NCBI RefSeq assembly: GCF_001083805.1
Contig: NZ_JXSK01000012.1
Span: 1 to 64,000, forward strand
Source: Photorhabdus luminescens subsp. luminescens
Lineage (GTDB): Bacteria; Pseudomonadota; Gammaproteobacteria; Enterobacterales; Enterobacteriaceae
DNA length: 64,000 bases
Reading direction: 5' to 3'
Positions 7,149 through 16,317 of this stretch are shown here, in pieces; position 1 is the stretch's first letter, and the number at the start of each line of letters is the position of its first letter. A program made the position numbers and the translations under genes. The notes below the pieces were generated by a model. The model made no database searches. It had not been told where the DNA came from and saw only the letters and a program-made list of their open reading frames with translations.

Positions 7149-10100
7149 GTGCGCCTGATTATCAGCTTATTACTTAGCCTGCTCTTTATTAATCCGGTTC
7201 TTGCTGCAATTTCACTTGATGAAAATCAGCTTAAACAAGAGCTGAAACAAATTGAATCCAGCAAAAATCCGCAGGATGCAGAAGTTGCTCAGGCGTTGCA
7301 AGGGGCGCTCAATTGGATTGCCGATACTAAATCGGCTAATGACAGAACACAGAAGTATCAGACCGCCATTGATGATTTTCCTAAAATTACTAAAGAACTT
7401 CGTCAAAAATTACTTACTGAAAGTGATACTCCCCGTCCAATTCCTGCTAACCAACCCATTGCAAACATTGAGCAACAGATCATTCAGGTCAGCAGTCGGT
7501 TGTTAGAACAAGGGGGGCAATTACAGCAAGAGCAGGACAAAGGGCGGGAAATCAGCGACTCTCTAGTACTATTACCGCAACAACAATCAGAAGCGCGACG
7601 CCTACTAACTGATGCATCCTCTCGCCTGCAATCATTAGGAACCCCATCCACCCCATTAGCAGAAGCTCAATTTGCCTTAGCTCAAGCCGAAGTCAATGCG
7701 CACAAAGCAACAGTCAATGAACTTGAAATAGCTCAACTTTCCGCTAACAATCGGCAGGAAATTTCCCGCATGCGGGTTGAACTGTTCAAAAAGCGATATC
7801 ATCGACTTGATCTTGAGCTGCAACAACTTCGCAGCCAACTTAATGCGCAACGTCAGCAAAAAGCAGAATTAGCCCTAGAACATACCGAGATGCTGGCGGA
7901 ACAGAGTGATCAGCTACCAAAATTCCTGCTTGATGAATTACAACTGAACCGGAATTTATCTCAGGAATTAAATCAGCAAGCACAACGAATGAATATCATC
8001 GGCTCAAAGCAACGACAAGCCGCCAGTGATATTATTCAGGTCCGGCAAGCATTGAATACCATTCGTGAACAGGCACAATGGCTCGGTGGCTCCACAACGC
8101 TCGGAGAAGCGCTCCAAACTCAGCTTGCCCGTTTGCCTGACATGTCTAAACCACAGCAACTTGATCGGAATATTGTCAAATTCAGAGTCGATCGTCTGAA
8201 ATACGAAGACATGCTCGAACAGTTACAAAAAGACACAAAACCCGGACAGAAAAGCAACATTGCATTAACTGCTGAACAAGAGCGGATTTATGATTCTCTT
8301 ACCCGCACCCGCAAAGAATTACTCAATTCATTATTATCTGGTTACGACAGTGAAATCCTTGAATTGACCAAACTGAAAGTCGCGACCAATCAGCTAAATG
8401 ATGCGCTAACAGAAGTTAAAGAAGCCACACACCGTTATCTATTTTGGGTCGCTGACGTTAATCCTGTTTCGCTCAATTACCCAATCAGTGTTGTGCAGGA
8501 TCTAACCCGTCTATTATCGCTGGATACTTTTTCTCAGCTAAGCGGCGCCCTGATCGTCATGCTGACCACTCAGGATACGCTGCTGTACTTATTTGGCACG
8601 CTATTCCTGGTTATATTCAGCATCGGCTCTCTCCGCCATTATTACGCATTCCTTGAACGGGCGAGTAACCGTATCGGCAAAGTCACCCATGATCACTTTT
8701 CCCTCACTTTACGTACCGTATTCTGGTCGGTTGTGGTCGCATTACCTTTGCCGATGCTCTGGTCCGCAATTGGCTATGGGCTGCAAAGCGCCTGGCAGTA
8801 CCCTATGGCGACGGCTATCGGTTATGGCGTCAGTGCTACGACGCCCGTTCTATGGATCTTCATGCTGAGCGCCACTTTCGCCCACCCAAATGGATTGTTC
8901 ATTGCCCATTTTCGCTGGCCGGAAGAACGTGTTAAACGAGCTTTACGATTTTACCAACTATCTATCTTTGCCATTGTGCCATTGGTCATGGCATTAATAA
9001 CGTTTGAACATTACAGCGATCGAGAATTTGCTTCCACACTTGGCAGGCTTTGCTTCCTAATCCTGTGTATCTCCTTAAGCCTGATCACTAACAGCCTGAA
9101 ACGGGCAAGAGTCCCGCTCTATCTAGATAAAAATGGTTCTGGAGAAAATGTTATCAATACCGCTCTCTGGTGGATTTTACTCTCTGCGCCGATAGTTGCA
9201 GCGCTAGCTTGCATATTGGGGTATTTCAGCACATCACAAGCACTGCTTGGGCGTCTGGAGACTTCCGTTGCTATCTGGTTCTTCCTGCTGGTTATTTACC
9301 ATATTATCCGTCGTTGGATGTTGATTCAGCGACGCCGGATCGCCTTTGACCGGGCCAAACAACGGCGAGCAGAAATTCTGGCTCAACGCGCCAAAAGCGA
9401 GGACGATTCAACCGGTTCAAGCAGTATCGAAGGTTCCATTGAAGTTGAAGAGCCTATTATTGATCTGGATGCAATCAGTGCTCAATCACTAGGATTAGTC
9501 CGTTCAATTCTAACCTTGCTTGCCTTAGTTTCACTCATTTGGCTCTGGTCAGAACTTCATTCCGCTTTCTCATTTCTAGAAAATATCCGACTGTGGGACG
9601 TCACCACCACAATAAATAATGTAGAAACTGTTCAACCTATCACCGTAGGTTCTGTCTTGATTGCTATCTTGGTGATTATTATCACCACTCAACTGGTGCG
9701 TAACCTACCCGCATTGCTTGAATTGGCCTTACTACAGCATTTGGAACTGACACCTGGTACCGGCTTCGCCATCACCACACTCACCAAATACACCATTACT
9801 TTGATTGGTGGTTTAGTCGGTTTCTCGCTAATTGGTATTGAATGGTCAAAATTGCAATGGCTTGTTGCCGCGTTAGGGGTTGGATTAGGTTTTGGCTTAC
9901 AGGAGATCTTCGCCAACATCGTTTCTGGCTTGATGATCTTGTTCGAAAAACCGATCCGTATCGGCGATACCGTGACTATCCGCAACCTGACCGGTAGCAT
10001 CACCAAGATCAATACACGAGCAACAACCCTTTCAGACTGGGACAGAAAAGAGATCATTGTTCCTAACAAAGCCTTTATTACTGAGCAGTTTATTAACTGG

Positions 10101-10484
10101 TCATTATCTGACACTATCACTCGTGTTGTACTGACAATTCCTGCGCCGGCAGAAGCTAGTTGTGAAGAAGTCACCCAAATCCTATTAACCGCCGCTAAAC
10201 GCAGCGCTCTGATCCTTGATAACCCGGCGCCGGAAGCTTATCTGGTTGATCTTCAACATGGCATTCAAATATTTGAATTACGTATTTATGCTGCTGAAAT
10301 GGGGCATCGCATGCCTGTTCGTCATGAAGTCCATCAGCTTATTTTGCAAGGATTCCGCGAACACGGCATTACTCTGCCATTCCCACCATTTCAAGCAAGT
10401 ATTGATGTTATTGGTCGGAATATTCGCAGCGCGACGACCAATATGTCAGGCCGTAATCCACCACGTCAACCGGGTAGTTTGTAA
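7149..10484 (+). CDS. mscM: Miniconductance mechanosensitive channel MscM
   Basis: A large MscS-family channel of 1111 aa (E. coli MscM/YjeP is of similar size) that opens under membrane tension. A signal peptide (MRLIISLLLSLLFINPVLA) precedes a long periplasmic helical region rich in Gln/Glu (about 25-440). About eight to eleven membrane helices follow, and then the MscS core: pore helix GVGLGFGLQEIFANIVSG, the beta domain EKPIRIGDTVTI and IIVPNKAFITEQFINWSLSD, and a short C-terminal tail. GTG start at 7149, 26 bp after psd. The psd-mscM pair is conserved in enterobacteria. Confidence 0.95.
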   Translation: MRLIISLLLSLLFINPVLAAISLDENQLKQELKQIESSKNPQDAEVAQALQGALNWIADTKSANDRTQKYQTAIDDFPKITKELRQKLLTESDTPRPIPANQPIANIEQQIIQVSSRLLEQGGQLQQEQDKGREISDSLVLLPQQQSEARRLLTDASSRLQSLGTPSTPLAEAQFALAQAEVNAHKATVNELEIAQLSANNRQEISRMRVELFKKRYHRLDLELQQLRSQLNAQRQQKAELALEHTEMLAEQSDQLPKFLLDELQLNRNLSQELNQQAQRMNIIGSKQRQAASDIIQVRQALNTIREQAQWLGGSTTLGEALQTQLARLPDMSKPQQLDRNIVKFRVDRLKYEDMLEQLQKDTKPGQKSNIALTAEQERIYDSLTRTRKELLNSLLSGYDSEILELTKLKVATNQLNDALTEVKEATHRYLFWVADVNPVSLNYPISVVQDLTRLLSLDTFSQLSGALIVMLTTQDTLLYLFGTLFLVIFSIGSLRHYYAFLERASNRIGKVTHDHFSLTLRTVFWSVVVALPLPMLWSAIGYGLQSAWQYPMATAIGYGVSATTPVLWIFMLSATFAHPNGLFIAHFRWPEERVKRALRFYQLSIFAIVPLVMALITFEHYSDREFASTLGRLCFLILCISLSLITNSLKRARVPLYLDKNGSGENVINTALWWILLSAPIVAALACILGYFSTSQALLGRLETSVAIWFFLLVIYHIIRRWMLIQRRRIAFDRAKQRRAEILAQRAKSEDDSTGSSSIEGSIEVEEPIIDLDAISAQSLGLVRSILTLLALVSLIWLWSELHSAFSFLENIRLWDVTTTINNVETVQPITVGSVLIAILVIIITTQLVRNLPALLELALLQHLELTPGTGFAITTLTKYTITLIGGLVGFSLIGIEWSKLQWLVAALGVGLGFGLQEIFANIVSGLMILFEKPIRIGDTVTIRNLTGSITKINTRATTLSDWDRKEIIVPNKAFITEQFINWSLSDTITRVVLTIPAPAEASCEEVTQILLTAAKRSALILDNPAPEAYLVDLQHGIQIFELRIYAAEMGHRMPVRHEVHQLILQGFREHGITLPFPPFQASIDVIGRNIRSATTNMSGRNPPRQPGSL

Positions 10485-10563
10485 AAAGATAATGAAGCAC
10501 TGAACATCCGTACTTGAATCAACTAGCCCTATTTCAGGCAGAATATGGCCTTTTATCGCCATC

Positions 10564-10827
10564 TTATGCTTGAAATAGGCTTTGCGAAGCAATCAATGTC
10601 GCGCCACAAGAGGTTTTCATTCCCTCCAGTGCGTACATTTGTCCATTGGAGCTGACTATTTTAGGAGTTCCTTCCACAATAGTTTGATTGCCGCCACATT
10701 TTGGACAGGATACAGCATCTCCAACCCGAGCCGCTTTCTTCCCTAACACATCAAGGCCTTGATCACCTGCTAACACCTTGCCGCCATGCGAAGTCGAATC
10801 ACCAACTAAAATAATAGAACGTGACAT
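10564..10827 (-). CDS. PAAR-domain protein (orphan, divergent from tssF)
   Basis: An 87-aa protein from ATG 10827 preceded by GGAGGG. PAAR proteins cap the VgrG spike of the T6SS and sharpen the tip. Family marks: GDSTSHGGKV near the start, GDAVSCPKCGG in the middle, and GMKTSCGATLIASQ at the end, with the Cys residues expected to bind zinc. It resembles the two cassette PAAR proteins (17076, 18861) in layout but is clearly more divergent. It marks the left edge of the T6SS island, next to mscM. About 270 bp of very AT-rich DNA separate it from tssF, enough for divergent promoters. Confidence 0.85.
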   Translation of the reverse strand: MSRSIILVGDSTSHGGKVLAGDQGLDVLGKKAARVGDAVSCPKCGGNQTIVEGTPKIVSSNGQMYALEGMKTSCGATLIASQSLFQA

Positions 10828-11106
10828 ATTTCCCTCCATCAACTAATGACTTAAATATTAATTTCAGCTTCCAACATATGGCTATCATGACGCCATAATT
10901 TGATTAAGAAAAATTTATACAAATAAAAATCATTGAAATAAATTACATAATTAAGTTACTTGAACACTTAATAAATTTACATTATTAACTGTTTTAAACA
11001 AAAAATTACACATAATTAAATTATCAACCTTGATATCCATCAGCTCAAAATATAAATTTACATTAATATTTGATCGGAAAAAAGACAAAGGTAGATATGA
11101 AAAATT

Positions 11107-12828
11107 TTGAGGACTTCTAGGGAAGCGCTTTCACAAATAAAGCATGATATGCACAACGCCGCACAGGAACACCCACACCTGGCTCCATTTACCCCTGAAT
11201 CTGGCGACCCGGATGTTCTCCGAGTACTGGAAGGCTTTGCGTTTATAGCTGCCGGTCTTCAGCAGAAAATTGATGATGGTTTCCCGGAAGTCATCAACCC
11301 TCTTTTGCGAAAGGTATGGCCGATACCTTTACATCCGATCCCTTCAACCAGCATTGTCCAGTTAGATATTCAACCGGGCAGCATGACTGAAACTACAAAC
11401 ATTGCCAAAGGCAGTGAAATTTCTGCCATACAACATAAACAATCAATTACGTTCAGAACCACCCAAGATATCAGTATTGAACCAATTACCCTGATCCATA
11501 AGACGCTGACACACAGCCAAGACAAAAGCCTGATATCACTGACCTTCCAATATCATGGGCCAACTACCAAGTGGAAGACAGGGCAAGTCACGCTTTTTCT
11601 GGGAGAAGATCAAAAATTGGCGTCTTTACTGACGAAATACATCGATCAATCACTGAATAACACTTATCTGAAAACATCCCTTGAAGAGAAGGAGATGTGG
11701 CTGTCTATTGAGAGCGCTCCCCGCCAGAAGGAAAATTTGGTACTGCCGAGACCACACGACTATTTCTGGCCGTTGCAGGTGTTATACGAATACCTCTATC
11801 TGCCACATGTTAATGACTTTATGTCATTTGATTTATCGGAGGAGATCGCTGAGCTCCCTTTGGGAGAAGATAAGCAATTTACCATTATTTTAGAATTCGA
11901 CTGTAACATTCCCATAGAGGATATTACACCCGCATTTATCCCCCACTGCGTACCCGTTATCAACCTGGTTCCGACAAGAACAAAACCGATAACATTTAAA
12001 AAGGGTAAATCGCGTTACGTATTAGAAGCAAATGAAATCTTTGGTATTGCTAACGTTAAACTCCAATCCGAACCTGAGGAAACATCTAGCGGATCTGATC
12101 ACAGCGTTCCTCTTATTAATAACGCGCAACTGACAGCCTGCCATTTTGCCGAACCAGGTGACAAAATATTACTTTTTGACTATATACGAGAAGAATCGCC
12201 ATCTGGTGGAAGTCAAATTAATCTCACGTTTTATGATCATCAAGCAAAACCCGTAACAGAACACCACTATTGCGAATTTTACTGCCAATATTACAGATTT
12301 CATAAGCAAGCACGGACATTGAGCATCGGACAGATCTGTATACCAAGCGAGCAGATACCCAGCCATATTCAGGCCAGGAATATCGTGCCGGCGTCAAAAG
12401 ATCTTCCTGCCGTAGTAAACAGCCATCAGCATTGGCCGATACTATCGTTGCTATCTATTGGGCCATTTTTCCTTGGTCATATTGAATCAGTCAGATCGCT
12501 GGTCAAACAACTTGATACCTTCGCACATCTGGACGCCCCGCATAGCCGACATATTCAGCGCATGGCCGATGGTCTCAAAGCTATCTACATTGAACCATAC
12601 TACCGCCTTGACAAGGGAATTCCCGTGAGAGGCCAAGCCATCACACTGCACATGACACCAGAAAATTATGAACATGAAGGAGAAATGTATGCTTTTGCCA
12701 AAACATTACACACCACTTTCTCCCTCTATCTGGTTGAAACCAGTTTTCACAAATTAACCGTTATCAATAACGGCACCAATGAATGCTGGGAATTTTGCAA
12801 GATACCTGGGCATCAGAAGATCATGTAA
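11107..12828 (+). CDS. tssF: T6SS baseplate protein TssF, 5' end frameshifted
   Basis: TssF (VasA/ImpG, DUF879) is a baseplate wedge protein. The match is clear: TPESGDPDVLRVLEGFAFIA, then LLRKVWPIPLHPIPSTSIVQ near the start, and the typical C-terminus TTFSLYLVETSFHKLTVIN. The normal N-terminus of TssF lies in another frame just upstream: ATG 11097 reads MKNFEDF and then TAG. Adding two bases there restores ...DFYREALS..., so a small deletion seems to have broken codon 8. A restart at TTG 11107 or ATG 11149 would be needed. No other core T6SS gene (tssB, C, K, L, M, H) is in the window. It is probably an orphan, possibly non-functional, copy. Confidence 0.8.
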   Translation: MRTSREALSQIKHDMHNAAQEHPHLAPFTPESGDPDVLRVLEGFAFIAAGLQQKIDDGFPEVINPLLRKVWPIPLHPIPSTSIVQLDIQPGSMTETTNIAKGSEISAIQHKQSITFRTTQDISIEPITLIHKTLTHSQDKSLISLTFQYHGPTTKWKTGQVTLFLGEDQKLASLLTKYIDQSLNNTYLKTSLEEKEMWLSIESAPRQKENLVLPRPHDYFWPLQVLYEYLYLPHVNDFMSFDLSEEIAELPLGEDKQFTIILEFDCNIPIEDITPAFIPHCVPVINLVPTRTKPITFKKGKSRYVLEANEIFGIANVKLQSEPEETSSGSDHSVPLINNAQLTACHFAEPGDKILLFDYIREESPSGGSQINLTFYDHQAKPVTEHHYCEFYCQYYRFHKQARTLSIGQICIPSEQIPSHIQARNIVPASKDLPAVVNSHQHWPILSLLSIGPFFLGHIESVRSLVKQLDTFAHLDAPHSRHIQRMADGLKAIYIEPYYRLDKGIPVRGQAITLHMTPENYEHEGEMYAFAKTLHTTFSLYLVETSFHKLTVINNGTNECWEFCKIPGHQKIM

Positions 12829-12840
12829 TAAGGAAAAATT

Positions 12841-14817
12841 ATGAAAACCGGACTCCGCTTTACCTGCACTATCGGCAACCTGGAAGCCAAAACTTTTGCC
12901 GTGGTTGATTTTACGTTAGATGAGGCGCTTTCATCGTTATTTACCCTGTCTCTGACGTTAGCGGCACCTCGTTCAGATATTGATACCGATACCCTCCTGC
13001 TCCAAACCGCGCGGTTCACCGTCACCCGTGACGATATTCTGCAACGCGAAGTGACAGGATTGGTTGAAAGCGCGGTTGTTGGGACCACAAACCGGCATCA
13101 AACCCAGTATCACCTGACAGTCAGGCCAGAAATGTGGCTTCTGACACTCGATCAGGACAGCCGTATTTATCACCAAATTAGCATTCCCGATATTTTACAA
13201 AGCCTCCTGAAACAGAAGCAACTCAGGGCCAATATACATTTGAATAACCCACATTCAACGCGAGAATATGTCACCATGAAAAGGGAATCATCCTATGATT
13301 TCTTTACTCGCCTGGCGGCTGAGGAGGGGATTTTCTTCTGGTTCGCCGATGACGGGCTCCATCTAAGTGATAGCCACCTGAACATGAGAGCGCCGGATAC
13401 ACTGATCTACAACCCGGACATTACCAGCGCAGTAGAAGAAAATGTTATCTACAAATGGCTGTTTGGCTCCCACATGCGCCCTGAATCTACCGATCAAAAA
13501 GACAGAAATTACCACAATCCCAATTATGCTCTGCAACACAATGCAACAGATTTTGCGGCAGAAAACGACACACTCTTTCATATTTTCGAAAGTTACGGGC
13601 GTTTTCAGAAAGATAAAGAAGCCATTCCGTTTACCCAGTACCGGCTGGAAGCCCTGCGCGCTGACAGCAAATCAGGGATAGCGAACAGTAATTGTATTCG
13701 ATTAATGCCGGGCAGAATCTTCACATTAACCAACCACCCGATTGACGCCATGAATGACCGCTGGCAAGTCATCTCTTCCCAACATACAGGGCATGTCCCT
13801 GCGGTTTTAGGCGACGGCGGAACCGGCACTACCCTGAATTCACAAACCCGGTTTATACCAGGCCGCAACGATTGGCGTCCGCCATACCGCTATAAACCCC
13901 TGGCTGACGGCGATGAAATCGCAACAGTTGTCGGACCGGGCACTGAAGAAATTTACGTCAATAAAGATGGGGCGGTTCGCGTTCACTTTCACTGGAACCG
14001 TTATGACGCGCCTGACGACCGGGCTTCTTGCTGGGTGCGGGTTGCACAAGGGTGGAATGGCAACGGATTTGGTTTTCTGGCAACGCCGCGAGTCGGTCAG
14101 GAAGTGATTATCTCCTATCTCAACGGCGATATTGACCGGCCTATTATTACCGGATGCACTTACAACGGCCTTAACCGCCCGCCGCTGAATTTACCCGCGG
14201 AAAAGACGCGCACCACGTTCAGAACCAAAACACATAAAGGTAACGGCTTTAACGAATTGCGTTTTGAGGATGAAAATGGCAGCGAGGAAGTGTTTATTCA
14301 TGCCCAGCGGGATATGAATACCCGGGTTCTGAATGATGAAGCCTGTAATATCGGACACAACCGGACACATCATATCAAACATGATGCCCATTTACGCATT
14401 GACAATGAGTACCGCGTACAGGCGGGCAATGATATTTCCCTATCTACGGAGCAGAAACTCCATATCAAGGCAGATGATGCCCTGTTAACTCAAAGCGGTA
14501 ATGAAATTCACCTAAGTTCCGGCGCTAAAGTCGTGATTGATGCTGGCAGTGAACTGACTCTACAGGCCGCCGGGCACTTCCTTAAAATCGATGCGGGCGG
14601 TATTACCAGCAGTGCGGGCATTAACTTTGGCAGTGGATCACCCGGCAGCGGCTCAGGTTGGGGCGGCAAGCTGCCAGATAAGCTGGATAAACTGAAACAG
14701 GCGAGCGTCGTACAGGCAGAAAAAGCCCTGACGGCGCCGTTGAAAGAAATCTGTCTGACCTGCCTGATGAAAGCAGAACAGGATGGCACAGCAATGGTTA
14801 TCAGGGGGCAGTCATGA
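12841..14817 (+). CDS. vgrG: T6SS spike protein VgrG
   Basis: VgrG forms the trimeric spike that carries effectors. The product is 658 aa. An N-terminal gp27-like part (about 1-330, with SYDFFTRLAAEEGIFFWF) is followed by the gp5 OB fold (about 345-450, GPGTEEIYVNKDGAVRVHFH, SCWVRVAQGW, LATPRVGQEVIISYLNGDID). Then come ENGSEEVFIHAQRDM and the beta-helix needle. The C-terminal ~70 residues are a Gly/Ser-rich linker and a short helical tail without an enzyme domain. ATG follows AAGGA, 12 bp after tssF, and the gene overlaps the DUF4123 gene by 4 bp, which suggests that the adaptor loads onto this VgrG. Confidence 0.96.
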   Translation: MKTGLRFTCTIGNLEAKTFAVVDFTLDEALSSLFTLSLTLAAPRSDIDTDTLLLQTARFTVTRDDILQREVTGLVESAVVGTTNRHQTQYHLTVRPEMWLLTLDQDSRIYHQISIPDILQSLLKQKQLRANIHLNNPHSTREYVTMKRESSYDFFTRLAAEEGIFFWFADDGLHLSDSHLNMRAPDTLIYNPDITSAVEENVIYKWLFGSHMRPESTDQKDRNYHNPNYALQHNATDFAAENDTLFHIFESYGRFQKDKEAIPFTQYRLEALRADSKSGIANSNCIRLMPGRIFTLTNHPIDAMNDRWQVISSQHTGHVPAVLGDGGTGTTLNSQTRFIPGRNDWRPPYRYKPLADGDEIATVVGPGTEEIYVNKDGAVRVHFHWNRYDAPDDRASCWVRVAQGWNGNGFGFLATPRVGQEVIISYLNGDIDRPIITGCTYNGLNRPPLNLPAEKTRTTFRTKTHKGNGFNELRFEDENGSEEVFIHAQRDMNTRVLNDEACNIGHNRTHHIKHDAHLRIDNEYRVQAGNDISLSTEQKLHIKADDALLTQSGNEIHLSSGAKVVIDAGSELTLQAAGHFLKIDAGGITSSAGINFGSGSPGSGSGWGGKLPDKLDKLKQASVVQAEKALTAPLKEICLTCLMKAEQDGTAMVIRGQS

Positions 14818-15305
14818 CGCCGGAATTACAGAAAGAATGGAGTAAATACAGAGAAATGCATCCCGAAATGAAATGGTATGCCTTAGTCAGCGGCCTACAG
14901 TATGAGCGTCATTTTTCTGAGGAGATTAAGTATATCGCCGGCACGAATAATCCTCTGTTCCGGCAATACCCGGATGCCAAAATTGCGTTCGCGGGGCCGT
15001 GGTTGTTTGATATGGCTTATGCGAAATCATGGGAAGAAAAGTTATCTGCGCTGGAAAAGGTTGCACCTTCGGTGTCTTGGCTACACACCACGCTGTCTTT
15101 GGACAAACTAACCCGTCACCTTGAAAACTACCTGAATATCGAGTTGGAAACAGGGGAAACGGCATTGCTGCGTTTTTACGATCCCCGCATCTTGCATCAG
15201 ATCCGGGATATTTTCAGCCCAGAACAATTGTCGGCATTCACTGACGGTATTCATGAGTGGGTGTATTCTTTTGATAATAATGACCATTTTGTAAAAGGAG
15301 TCTAG
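14814..15305 (+). CDS. DUF4123-type T6SS effector adaptor (Tap/TEC)
   Basis: The product is 163 aa. DUF4123 proteins are adaptors that bind an effector and place it on the cognate VgrG. Family signs: an opening WYALVSG segment, GPWLFDMA near residue 65, then LHTTLSLDKLTRHLENYLNI, and LLRFYDPRILHQIRDIFSPE before WVYSFD. It starts inside the vgrG stop codon (ATGA) and ends in TAG at 15303-15305, three bases from the next start. It is the likely loading factor for the Tox-REase-5 effectors that follow. Confidence 0.8.
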   Translation: MTPELQKEWSKYREMHPEMKWYALVSGLQYERHFSEEIKYIAGTNNPLFRQYPDAKIAFAGPWLFDMAYAKSWEEKLSALEKVAPSVSWLHTTLSLDKLTRHLENYLNIELETGETALLRFYDPRILHQIRDIFSPEQLSAFTDGIHEWVYSFDNNDHFVKGV

Positions 15306-15307
15306 TG

Positions 15308-15652
15308 ATGATAAAACTCAGCAAGGAGCAGGTCGCTAAATTTATTAATGCGGAAGATGAGGCTTATGTGACCCAGATCCGACAACGTATTCTAGTTGAG
15401 CACAGTGAATTAGTCGAAAATGAAAGTGAACACAACCTACATCAGCGGTTAAAGAAGGCTTATCTGGATTTAATTGCGATGGGGTTTAAAGATGAAGCGT
15501 TGGTCCGCTCTTATTTATACTTCGTTGCGTTTAATCATGATTTTCACGGCTCATCAGAAATCCAGAATATGTTGAACACGGGAGATAGCCCAGAACAACA
15601 ATACCGTGATTATTTGCGGGTCATGGATAATTTATTGAAAAGGAGAAATTGA
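15308..15652 (+). CDS. 114-aa helical protein of unknown function in the T6SS operon
   Basis: I do not recognise a named domain. The protein is acidic and mainly helical, with no membrane segment or signal. ATG 15308 is chosen because GGAG lies 7 nt upstream; a GTG directly before it is possible. The gene sits between the DUF4123 adaptor and the first effector, ending one base before the effector start codon (TGATATG). The last 16 codons, reading about YRDYLRVMDNLLKRRN, reappear as ghosts before effectors 2 and 3, so the cassette duplication broke inside this gene. It could be a second chaperone for the effectors; this is inference from position only. Confidence 0.75.
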   Translation: MIKLSKEQVAKFINAEDEAYVTQIRQRILVEHSELVENESEHNLHQRLKKAYLDLIAMGFKDEALVRSYLYFVAFNHDFHGSSEIQNMLNTGDSPEQQYRDYLRVMDNLLKRRN

Positions 15653-15653
15653 T

Positions 15654-16286
15654 ATGCCATTACCACTTCTTGCGCCAGCGGCTCCTGCTCTTTTAGCTGC
15701 TGCTGAATGGACACTGGCTGCTTGTGCAACAGGATTAGCCGCCGTTGGTGTGATGGAAAACACCAAAAATAAAGAAGGTGAACAAGACAAGGCAAAAGCG
15801 AATACACAAACAATTGCTTCGTCCCGTACCGAATGTGAGAAATGTCCGGCAATTGGCAACGTTACGATGGTTTGGGAAAAGACCACATCGTATTCAGAAA
15901 TAACTATTGCTTATCAAACAAAAATTGCCGGGACGATATACAACCCTGAATTAAACATAATCGAGACTTGGTTATGTATGGATACAAATTTCGATGGTTG
16001 GAAACCTGCACAATGCTTATTTCTTGAGGCTAAAGCGAATTACGATCAATTTTTTAAAAATGGGGAACCTAACGGTTTTTATCGTAAAGTAAAGTTAAGT
16101 AAGAAAAAACTGTCTGGACATGATAGTATGTTGAAGCAAGCCAGAAAACAAAACGAAGTATGTATCGCATTAAATAACATTCCAAAATCTCACTGGCATT
16201 TTCTACAACCTGTATCTTATTCATATTTTACAGAAGCTTTTGCTCCATATCTCAATATTAAAACTTTTAATACTATGATGTCTTAA
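15654..16286 (+). CDS. T6SS nuclease effector 1, Tox-REase-5 domain
   Basis: The product is 210 aa. A hydrophobic Ala-rich N-terminus (about 5-34) and a short acidic/Lys linker (35-55) lead into a Tox-REase-5 type restriction-endonuclease fold: C61 and C64 in CEKCP, YQTKIAGT (87-94), FDGWKPAQC (113-121) and CLFLEAKANYDQF (121-133). D114 and E125-x-K127 are the expected PD-(D/E)xK metal-binding set. The predicted role is DNA cleavage in a rival cell, as for TseT-like effectors. The tail (about 135-210) differs from the other copies until a common NNIPKSHWHF motif. The next gene is its immunity gene. N-terminal use (membrane crossing or adaptor binding) is unknown. Confidence 0.8.
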   Translation: MPLPLLAPAAPALLAAAEWTLAACATGLAAVGVMENTKNKEGEQDKAKANTQTIASSRTECEKCPAIGNVTMVWEKTTSYSEITIAYQTKIAGTIYNPELNIIETWLCMDTNFDGWKPAQCLFLEAKANYDQFFKNGEPNGFYRKVKLSKKKLSGHDSMLKQARKQNEVCIALNNIPKSHWHFLQPVSYSYFTEAFAPYLNIKTFNTMMS

Positions 16287-16317
16287 TAACCAGAATAATT
16301 TATAGGAGAATTGAAAT

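Noticed and set aside
9689-10174. 161-aa antisense frame within mscM
   Set aside because: Shadow of the mscM coding frame with low-complexity Ser/Val/Pro composition.
10505-10560. Short hairpin AGGC/GCCT with T4 behind mscM as its terminator
   Set aside because: Only a 4-bp stem; too weak to list.
15632-15886. Conserved antisense frames over the start of all three effector genes (also near 17481 and 19255)
   Set aside because: Their conservation is explained by the conserved effector coding strand; no ribosome site or known domain.
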